A stretch of 64,000 nt of DNA from Montifringilla adamsi (lineage: Eukaryota > Chordata > Aves > Passeriformes > Passeridae), in the NCBI GenBank assembly GCA_017590115.1, contig JAGGNK010010225.1, positions 4,526,001 to 4,590,000 on the forward strand, read 5' to 3'. Below the pieces are notes generated by a model, which made no database searches, had not been told where the DNA came from, and was given only the letters and a program-made list of their open reading frames with translations. Shown here piece by piece: positions 54,974 to 64,000 of this stretch. The translations under genes were made by a program, and so were the position numbers. Numbering within the stretch: position 1 is the first letter of the stretch; every line of letters starts with the position of its first letter.

Positions 54974-57900
54974 GGAATGCACGGCCTTCCTGTGGGGCAG
55001 GCTGCTTTCCAGCCAGACCAAGTCAATGAAACCCAACGCCCTCTCGCTCCTGCGCGCCGAAACAGCCCCTGCATTTCCTGAGAGGCAATTATGACTTTTC
55101 CCTTCTTTATTCTCAATTGTTTCGGATAACAATTTATTGTACATCGGAGGGGCCAATATAAACATTTTAAACTCTTTTCATAACACTTAGAGGGGGCTGC
55201 TAAGTCATCTCTGTAGTAAATCTGTTGTCGGCTCTTTCCCATGCTGCAGAGTCAACAAATCCGTCTCTCACCCAGGGCAGGGCCAGCCAAGCACTGCAAA
55301 AACAGGGAAAAATGAATGCAGCGCCTCGTACGTCGCGTCTCTACTTGCTCCGACTTTCCCTGCACGCTTGTTAGCCGCCCACCTTTCAGTTTTCCCTTTG
55401 CACGACACACCTCTCGAAAGATAGATTGCTCAAAAGAGAAAGAAGAGGAAAAAGAAGCAGTTTCAGGCCATAAGTGTTTTTCACGTTTGGATTAAACCCT
55501 GCTCCGTCCCGAGGAGAGGCAGAGGATGCATTACACACTCGCTCTTTCTAGCAACTTAGGCTGGAGCACTAATGAAAAGCAGGAGACGGAGTTGGCAGCC
55601 AGATGTGGGGCGAGGGCTTCTACTGAGAGGGAGCTGGAGCCTTGAGGGCTGGGATCTAACAGAGGCTAATTCCCTCACTATGTCACTTGCCTAATTCCTT
55701 ACAGACAACTCCTTCTCCATTCTCTAAAAAGTATGCACATATCAAAGGCAATCAAGCAAAATAAACATTTGCAATAAATTTATTTTTGGTAGCAATTTAT
55801 ATTAAACTTACTGTTATTTCTCCCTAACTAAGCAGTTCTGAGTCCTTGTCTATGTGTCCCCTGAGTGAAACAGCTGCTTTAGTATCATTTTGCATCTAGA
55901 GCTGTGGGTGTAATATTACTCACATTTCTCTAATTAACTTCTAATGACATGAGTTATCTGCACATTTTTCTTATTATTTTTTATTGTTTTCAAGTCAAGC
56001 AGAATTCAGATTTTACCTGGTGCCTGCTGCATATGCAGCAAGACTTGTAGCGCCATGTACAAAGCTCCTGCCCTGCTCTGGCTCCAAGCAGACCCAACCA
56101 CCTACCAGCTGTAGGGCCACTGGGGCCTCCTGCTCCCTGGCTGCTTCAGTCTTCTTCCCAATGCCTGTGGGATCAAAGGAAGGACTATGTGTGTTCCTCC
56201 CACCTCTGCCTAATGCACCAAGGCCATCCCTTCTCCCAGCAGGGACTTCAGAGAGACAAGAAGGAAGATTTGGCTTTTACAGGCTCTGGAGATTCTAGAA
56301 CTGTGGGTGAGGGAAGGGAGAGCTGTGGGATTAGGTCAGGGAAGCAAATTCTTGCTGCTGGTGCAAGGCTTGGCCAAGTCAGTTCACGGCACAGACCTCT
56401 GACAGGGCACTGCCACACGGGCCACACACACATGCTATAATCTTCTTTCACAGGCATATTATATTCTTTAAGGCCTCAGTATTTTATTCCCAGGATGGGA
56501 ACATAATGGTAAATACAAAGCATGGGTGCATGGAGCCCACAAATTCAGAATTGCTGTCTCAATACTGGGCGTCTGAAGCAGCTGGTGCTGAAACCATCTT
56601 GCACAGGCATGCAGAAAACGCACACAAATCTGCAAATACACACAAGGAAATTTCCCTGCTGCAAATATGCACTACCTAGTTCTCAACTTTTTTATTTTGT
56701 CTGTTTTTCCAATTATCCACACACGGCTGTAACACTCAGCTCATCACTATGGTCTATTTGTTGTCACATGCTTTTTAAATGGCAAATATTTTGAGCTATC
56801 TGTGGATCTGTCAGTTTACTTTTCAACACAGCAAACTAAGGGCTTTTTACTTGATATCCCCTAGAACTGGAACAAAAAGCGATTTCCTATGCAAGTACAA
56901 ACAAACAAAAGCTTGACCATTTTCCTTCCAAGCGGCAGAGTTAGTCCTGCCCTAAGAACTGTGCTTGATATCTTTCAGCAGCAAACACACTGCATTGGGG
57001 ATTTTCTCACACACTTACATTATCAAGTTTTAAACTTTTCTGCATCCACTATCAAGGAAACAGTGTCAGACAGGAGCAAATAAAAATCTACAAATCTGAC
57101 CTAATTTTTTACCTCAGCTAAACAATGCAACCTCTAGAAATACCCAAGTATTTTTAAAACCAGTATTGGAGTAACATAGATTGTAGAAACATTGAAACAT
57201 TGAAATAGAAGGATGAACAAGATGGATACACAACCTTCAAAGAAAATTCTTGTAAGGTATTTTTCAAGATACAGCACTTACAAAAAGTTTCTATTTTACC
57301 TGTATCTACAGTAACTTGCTACATTAAAAGAAAAAGAGAGGGGATTAACTGAACTCCAGGAAACCATAATAACAATAGCAATTAATTACTTTCTTATTGA
57401 GTACAGAATAGACTTGAAATCTGTGTTATGGATGTGCTGATATTTGGTTGAATAAATAACCTATAGGAATCTTACAACCAAAACGCGTAAGTCATTGCTT
57501 CTTTATTAACTTAGTCATGATTTTTTTATTTTACTTACTCCTAGTTTATATGAAGAAACCAAAATTGTACCTTGTTGTATTTGTCTGGTCTTTCCCTCCC
57601 AGCTTAAGGACAACTGTTACCAAACAAATGCTCCAAGGAATATTTACTAAACGTGACTCTAAATTGCAGTCTGCCTCCAAACAAAATCACAGCTGTGAAC
57701 TGCAGCTTTACAGAATCTCAGCAATATGACAAAAAGAGACCAAAACTGGACTGCTGGATTTTTGTAGTTCAGTCTCAGTTCTCTTAGGCTAGGACATAAC
57801 TACCCCATCTTCAACTTAAATACATTTTAGAATCTTTCTTTCAAAATTATTTGTATTCTTCAGTTTCTGTTCAAATGCCTACCAGAATGGAGGCTCCATA

Positions 57901-58653
57901 TAGAAATTTGGTTCAATAAATCTAAAAGAAATGACATGTCATCATCCCTCTCCATCCACCTCATTGTTTGTTGCATGTTAAAATGTGACTGCTGTGGCCT
58001 TACAGGATTTTAAAAAATTTTTCTGAGAAAGCTTCTTCCTTAATCATGCTGAACAAATCATAATGATATTTTTTAATAGATGCTCGGGGACAGTTCGTAA
58101 AAACTCTATGTGCCATTCAAATAAAGGTTTTATAGAGCTTAACCAGATAAAGGTGAAATTAATCTATTTTCAAAAAACTATTATGCTATACACTGAGATA
58201 TCCTTTCTGCACTCTGGCTAACCATCCCTAATCTGTTATATCACCTCCTGGGACAATAAATCATAGGAAAAGGAGAAAAAGCAGGCTGGAGTGTGAAGAC
58301 GGTGCTCTACGACATAAGCATAAATCATCATCAACCCATATTTAAACTTCAGAATAAAGTCCATGAACACTGCAATCCTAGGAACTTTAATGGGACAAGT
58401 TACAGTGCTGACTTTGTTTTCCAGTTTATGTGTTATTTTTATTGCCACTGTATGATAGTAAGTACTTTCATTGGGAAAGTCATTAATCAGATGATTTTAT
58501 TATGAAGTTTTGCTGCTCTGTTAGATCTTGAGTGGCCTTTCAGTCAATGCAATGCCTTTGTCACTCTCTGCCACACAAGCAGTAGATGTAACATCAGCCA
58601 CCCCTCTCTCTTCTCAGTAAATATTGGCATCAGACATCAGTGATACTGGTCAC

Positions 58654-58729
58654 TGGATGGCACAACATCCCTCTGCATCCCAGGGTGGGATCCCTCTGCA
58701 TCAATGGATGGCACAACATCGCTCTGCAT
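58654..58729. repeat. Short tandem duplication, 25-base unit at 51-base spacing
   Basis: TGGATGGCACAACATC followed by CTCTGCAT occurs at 58654-58678 and again at 58705-58729 with one base changed. A shorter partial copy, ATCCCTCTGCAT, lies between them. Confidence 0.8.
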
Positions 58730-58986
58730 GTTGCATAATGCAACACCCTGAAAGAGCTCTTCTGACACGCAAACTCAAGCCCCTTGATTCCCTGTCACTC
58801 AAAAAACCCAACCCCCAAACCATCAAACTGTATGGACCAACCCACTCCAAAACAAATTTCAAAGGAAAAAAGTTCAGAATCAGCCCAAGACAGAAAGACA
58901 TATTTGGGTCTGAGCCACCAAAGAGACTCCACATGACGTTAACACAGGGCTACTGTCACCACCACGGCACCTCTCTAAGCTTTCTG

Positions 58987-59033
58987 CCATCCATCCATCC
59001 ATCCATCCATCCATCCATCCATCCATCCATCCA
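58987..59033. repeat. (CCAT)n microsatellite
   Basis: Nearly twelve perfect tetranucleotide units, probably length-polymorphic. Confidence 0.97.
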
Positions 59034-59661
59034 GATTCTGACCGATTTTGCTATGGAACTGTTTCTAAGCCTGTATCTCTTTCTCAAGTGCCACTGCAGG
59101 TCCAGTGAGCCACGTTACCAGCTGGACACACATCCTGTCCCCAAATGCAAGCAGCAGCCATCGGGCCAACACTGCTTTCTGAAGTAACAGCAACGTGTAC
59201 AACACTCAGCTGTCTGCAGGACCAAACAGGGCTGCCAAAGGAGCTTTTTTCATTAATTAGTCCCTTAGGAAAGCATTTACCCCAAAGCAAACTGCTGACA
59301 GCATGAGACGGATGAAACCTGTAATGTTCACCATGCAACAGCATGTGGAGGGTAGCAACATTGGAACTGTGCGTTGAAATTCTTTGTCATTGCACAGCAA
59401 ACTTTTCCTTTTAAACACAGGAATAAAAGATTTAGTAGACAGTGTGACAAACAAAATCAAGTGACTGTTTACATAGGAAAACCAGCCCTCTTGTAGTTGC
59501 ACAAATAATATTCTTTTTTCTTTGAAGAAAGAGCATATGCTCAACATTCTTTTGTCCTGTATCACAATAGAAAAACCCTTTGCACTGGAATATCTGAATC
59601 ACTTCTTGGCAGTCCCTCAAGGTAAACAGAGTAAATTAAAAATGAATGTTTATTGTAGATG

Positions 59662-59686
59662 CACACATACACACACACACACACAC
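59662..59686. repeat. (CA)n microsatellite
   Basis: About twelve CA units with one TA interruption. Confidence 0.93.
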
Positions 59687-60562
59687 TGCAAAGTGGAATG
59701 ATCTATTTGCCTATCAAACATAAGAAGCGATTGAGTCCATCGGTCATTCAAACAAGCAACTGAAAAGTGGAAATAATGGGATGACAACATCAGAAAACAA
59801 CCTCCCAGAAAGAGATGAGTTTCCTCATAGCCATTTGTCTTGTCTAATTAATCCCACATGTGGGACTAGGCTGGAACATTAAAAAAAATTAGGTACAAAA
59901 TATTACTTTCAGTGGAAGCTTCAGAAGTACAAAAGAAACAGAGATGCTTTATGGTCGCACTTTGCTTTCAAACGCCCTTTTTCATATCATCTTCTTAACG
60001 TGGGACTCGGCCCCCGTGCCTAAGATGAAACTAAGATAGTGTTAACAGCACAGAAGAAAGCAGTTGGAAAAGCTGGGGAAAATTATGTCGTTGCCACTAA
60101 TAAAACAACTTGTCAGTTCCTAATAGATTTAAAACCTGTGTATTAGGTTGCAGACTATTCCTGGGCACCCATGGAACGGTCATGCCCAAGAGCACTTCCC
60201 TCTGCTCAAGACCGGTGAAAAGGGCATGACCTATTCCCTTCCACGCAAACCTTGTCACAGTTTATCCGTATTTTTGTCAACTTGGAATTAGACTGCTGTA
60301 ACACACTCTCCACAGGGCAAAACAAAATGCAGAAACAAATGCAGAATGTGTCAACTGCTGACTTAATGGAGTTTCATGCCAGGAGCTTGTTGCCCTAATG
60401 CACGTGGATCTGTGATATCTGTCCTCGCAAGAGACCGCGTAGGTAGAGCGAGGTGGTGGGTTTAATATATAAACCCAAGAATTTTTCAAAGGTATTTCTG
60501 ATCCTGAGTATGGAGACAGACATACCTGCCAAGGTTCTGAAAATTGTCGCCACTTCTGAAAG

Positions 60563-60666
60563 ATGTGTTGGGGTTTTTTGTTGTTTGTCTGTTGGTTTTT
60601 TTGGTTTGTTTGTTTGCTTTTGGTGTTTGTTCTTTGTTAGTTTTGTGGGGTTTTGAGGGGTTTTTA
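60563..60666. repeat. G/T-rich low-complexity tract
   Basis: Runs of T with GTTT units, very few A or C. Confidence 0.85.
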
Positions 60667-60994
60667 AAGTATGCAGCAGACACCTCCTCCACCACCATGT
60701 GTATCAGGCAGGCTACCAGAGCTGAAATGAAAGCAGAGCTGAACTGAAAGCCCCTCAACATGCCAAGAAACATCCTCCATATGCCTACTACTCTGAAGCA
60801 GTCTACCTATCTCCCCATTATGAACCTGAAATAATGTGAGCAGTGCTGATCTATTCCTACAGCCTATTAGAAGGAGAAAGGACTGCAGGTTGCAGCATTT
60901 CACCAGCTGCAGTCTGAGGGGTGACAGATATCTAACAAATATTTGCTACAATATTACTGATGCAGTTAATAACATCATGACATACACTGTATAC

Positions 60995-61806
60995 CCCTGG
61001 GGAGATGGGCAGAGAAGAAAGGTCTGAAATTCAACCATGGCAAATGCAGAGTCCTGCCCTGGGGGAAGAATAACCCCAAGCACCAGAACCAGCTGGGGAC
61101 TGACCTGCTGGTAGGCAGCTCTGTGAACTTGGACCTGGGTTCCTGGTGTACAAAAAGCTGTCCATGAGCCGACTGTGTGTCCTGGGGCCCAAGGAGGCCA
61201 ATGGTGTCCTGGGGCACATTACAGAGAGCATTGCCAGCAGAGCAGGGCGGTGATCCTGTCCCTCTAATCAGCCCTTGTCATGCCTCCTCTAGAATGCTGT
61301 GTCCAGTTCTGGGCTCTCCAGTACAAAGGAGACATGGAGCTCCTGGAGAAGGTCCAACAGAAGGCTACAAAGATCAACAGGGGACGGGAGCATCTCTCTT
61401 ATGAGGAAAGGCTGACAGAGCTGGGCATTTCCAGCCTCAAGATGAAACAAAATGATAAGGAACCTTAACAATTTCTACAAGTATCTGCATGGAAGGTGTC
61501 AAGACGATGGAGCCCGGCTCTCCTCAGTTGTGCCAAACAATAGGACAAGAGGCAATGGGAAGAAAGTGATGCACAGGAAGTTGCACTTGAATATGAGGAA
61601 GAACTTCATTACTATGTGAGTGACCATGCACTGGAACAAGTTGCCCAGAGAGGTTGTGGAGTCTCCCTCACTGGAGATACTCAAGAACCACCTGGACACT
61701 GTCCTGTGCCATGTGCTCTAGGATGGCCCTGCTTGAGCAGGGAGGTTGGACCAGATGACGCACTGTGGTCTCTTCCAACCTGACCCATCCTGTAATTCTG
61801 TGATTT
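60995..61806 (+). mobile_element. CR1 LINE, 5'-truncated copy with end of ORF2 and 3' UTR
   Basis: This is a non-LTR retrotransposon fragment typical of birds. Translated pieces match the C-terminal part of the CR1 polyprotein: GRxxKFN near 61010, a [20 protein letters not shown] segment near 61297-61356, then [20 protein letters not shown]. Downstream nucleotide sequence follows the CR1 3' UTR: GGACAAGAGGCAATGGGAAG near 61542, AACTTCATTACTATGTGAGT, TGGAACAAGTTGCCCAGAGA, and the end CTCTTCCAACCTGACCCATC with an ATTCTGTGATT tail at about 61796-61806. The frame is broken by indels and stops, so it cannot move by itself. The upstream boundary is approximate. Confidence 0.93.
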
Positions 61807-62136
61807 TTTTAATGCAATGAAGTAATAGATACTAACTAGCCTTTTGCACATTAACAAAAGGGGTGAAAACTGTTCTGGCACTTGGCACAGTAATGACACT
61901 GTGCCTGCTGGCACCATTTGCCAAGGAATCCCCCCAGGTAACATCCCACACTAACACCAAACGGGAAAGTGGCACAGAGAAAAGCACTAACAAGCTAACA
62001 GCTTTATACACAACTTTGCACATTTTGGCAACTTTTTAACAGAAAAGTAAAATGAGGATTCAAATTATTTGTTGTGCCTCCATCTAAAGCAGGCAGCATT
62101 GAGCCTACTTGAGGCACACAAACACTAATGTGAGCT

Positions 62137-62382
62137 GTGCGTGCGCATACCCATCTGTATCTGTTATCTGTATCTGTATGTACACGGTTCTCCTGGCATC
62201 CATATGTGGATGACTGGAACGCTTCTGAGGCAAAGAATATTTTTACATCTTTTTGTTTCTCACGTGCGTGCGCATACCCATCTGTATCTGTATCTGTATG
62301 TACACGGTTCTCCTGGCATCCATATGTGGATGACTGGAACGCTTCTGAGGCAAAGAATATTTTTACATCTTTTTGTTTCTCA
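62137..62382. repeat. Direct tandem duplication, about 120-127 bases per copy
   Basis: Copy 1 (62137-62262) and copy 2 (62264-62382) are almost identical from GTGCGTGCGCATACCCATCT to TTTTTGTTTCTCA. Copy 1 has seven extra bases in its TCTGTA-rich internal tract. The near identity implies a recent duplication. Repeated reading frames here are a by-product. Confidence 0.95.
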
Positions 62383-62938
62383 GGAGTACCATAAGGGGCG
62401 TTTTCATGATTTTGCTAAAGACGGTCCCTAGTTTGCTCTTGCAGACTACTTCTTTCTCCCCACCCCACCTCCCAAACTCTCTTCAGTTTGCTTTCAGAGT
62501 AAGAAGGTGCCACTTGATCCCTCCCACTTTGGCCGGGAATGAGGTGCCTGAAGTGCTCTATTCCATTCCCCTCTCTGCCTCCATCCAGGCAAGATGCCCC
62601 CCATGCTCAGGGATATGCAACAGCCCACACCAAGCTAAATGCATTTAATTTATCTGCTCCCTGAAAACCACTTCTCCCATGCTTCCTGTCTTAGTTTAAA
62701 GTAAGTGAGTTAATTCCTGTTGCAATATATTTGAACCAGATGTACTTTTATTTTTCCCCCACAGCCAGAAAGAAATGGGGAATTGCAAAGTTTTCCTTCT
62801 CCTTTGAGGGAAAATCTACAATTTGGTTATTGAGTTAGCTCCAGATCTCACATAAAAACACCTTGGCATCCAATTCCTCCTCTACTGTGTTGCACTTGCA
62901 TGTTTTCCTTTGGCATTTATGGGGGTCTGAACACAATA

Positions 62939-62990
62939 TATCTGCTAGAAATATTCCCAGTGCATATCTGCTAGAAATATTCCCAGTGCA
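62939..62990. repeat. Perfect 26-base tandem duplication
   Basis: Two identical copies of a unit beginning TATCTGCTAGAAATATTCCC lie head to tail. Confidence 0.97.
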
Positions 62991-64000
62991 TAACTCTCTA
63001 AATAAAGCAGGAAGATTACACCCTGGTTAGCACACCAGAATTTTATGTCAGGAACACTAGTAGCCAAAATGCCTGCCTTTGCCATCGGAAACCTCTTCAG
63101 GAGAAGAGTCAGCTAACAGTACTAGCAGAAAAGTCTAAGGAATGTATCAATGCACATCGAGATTTAGGAAAAACAACAGCAGAGAGATCTGTTCTGCTAG
63201 CACCGCTAATAAATAAGGTATTAAATCGTTAAGATTTCAATTACAAGGGAAGAATGTGGCTAACCAAATAAAAGCAGGAGGAATTGAAATAAGAAGTAGG
63301 TTAAAGATTAATATTCTGGGTTCAGAACAAAAGGATGCTCTTTTGTGGCACTGTGCTTATGCCTCTGAATGTAAACATTGTTCCGAGAACCATTTTTTCT
63401 TTGCCCAATCTTTAAAGGGTAATAAATTAGACCTTGGACAGCCATACAAGCTGCTACTAGATGTGAATGTGAATGTGTCTGTAGAAAAGGCTGACTTTCA
63501 ATCAAAGTCTATTGAAAGAATAGTTGGATTTTCTAAAGAAGCATGTTGTGCCTATTAACCAACTTACAAAAGGGGCCATTTTCTTGATTTATGTTTGGTT
63601 GCTATAGAGATCTTGCAGTACAGACTGGCAGGTGAAGCTCCCATTTAACAATCTCACAGGTTTTTCTTAGCTGTACTCAAAGGACACAGAGCTACAGTAG
63701 GTAAAACCACCACACAAATATAGCGTATCTGTCAAACTTAAAGATCAGATTTAAGGCTTTTCAAGAATTTATCGGGAATACAGTAGAGTTATTACACAAT
63801 CTTTGCCCACAAATGGTTTACCCCCTGAAAAATCTTATTGCAGCAAGCTCCTCCAGCTCTGTTGGGTTCTGTCACTGGTCCACTTCTTATTCAGCAGGTA
63901 ATTACGTGTGAGCAGGATTCCAGCACATTGCAGGGTTGTCATTTATTTGTGGGTTTTTTTGCAAAACGTACAACACATTCACAAGGAAGAACCTTTGCTC
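62991..64000. other. Non-coding sequence at the window end
   Basis: AT-rich with no recognised feature. A 100-codon frame at 63256-63558 on the + strand shows no family motif or clear splice context. Confidence 0.5.

Larger units (their letters stand above)
53900..55850. promoter_or_regulatory. Putative distal RARB enhancer cluster (conserved-element texture)
   Basis: About 2 kb with no coding frame and almost no repeats except a polypyrimidine run at 54652-54709. It is dense in homeodomain (CAATTTATTG near 55130), TCF/LEF (ATCAAAGG at 55741-55748) and nuclear receptor half-site words. It has CpGs scattered through otherwise AT-rich DNA, which suggests constraint. Two DR5-type sites fall inside it. 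It lies about 45-47 kb upstream of RARB P2. Conservation is inferred from texture, not alignment, and the target gene is assumed from proximity. Confidence 0.45.
55851..60994. other. Non-coding sequence with simple repeats
   Basis: No recognisable exon. It includes a local duplication at 58654-58729, (CCAT)n at 58987-59033, (CA)n at 59662-59686 and a G/T-rich tract at 60563-60666. The 187-codon frame at 58624-59187 crosses the CCAT repeat and is not considered a gene. Confidence 0.6.

Noticed and set aside
58987..59033. Regularly spaced repeats considered as a CRISPR-like array
   Set aside because: A plain tetranucleotide microsatellite without spacers in a vertebrate genome.
58624..59187. 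187-codon ORF on the + strand
   Set aside because: It crosses a local duplication and the CCAT microsatellite (translated as repeated IHPS), with no family motif.
61177..61468. ORFs on the + strand near 61.2-61.5 kb
   Set aside because: They are decayed CR1 ORF2 fragments, covered by the mobile element entry.

Overview
The window looks like avian nuclear DNA. It contains 3' ends of CR1 retrotransposons (about 60995-61806 on the + strand and 39414-39527 on the - strand), AT-rich non-coding sequence, and the start of a vertebrate nuclear receptor gene. I recognise one protein-coding gene: RARB, retinoic acid receptor beta, on the - strand. The exon at 8180-8336 encodes the 52-residue beta2-specific N-terminus beginning MFDCMDVL and ends in a phase-1 donor. 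The rest of the receptor lies beyond position 1.

Layout: 1-8179 is the first intron downstream of the beta2 exon, with a small CpG-rich block at 3360-3740. 8180-8799 is beta2 exon 1, whose roughly 460-nt leader carries five linked upstream ORFs. 8820-8900 is the beta2 (P2) core promoter, with a TATA-like box, the canonical DR5 retinoic acid response element, a second DR5-like element and a CRE. A CpG island extends to about 9830. From there to 64000 is sequence upstream of P2. It is either intergenic or the intron of longer RARB transcripts; I found no beta1/beta3 first exon in it.

The upstream 55 kb has no recognisable coding exon. It holds microsatellites, two CR1 fragments, local tandem duplications, one splice-bounded orphan exon candidate on the + strand (19202-19288), and several stretches that read like conserved regulatory DNA. 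The strongest of these is 53900-55850. It contains a perfect-half-site DR5 element (54526-54542, with a third, everted half-site beside it) and a second DR5-like site at 54957-54973 that closely resembles the promoter element.

Working model (inference): RARB is autoregulated by retinoic acid through the P2 element, possibly with distal DR5 sites about 32 and 46 kb upstream. Its beta2 mRNA is restrained at translation by a chain of stop/start-coupled uORFs, the last of which overlaps the receptor's own start codon.
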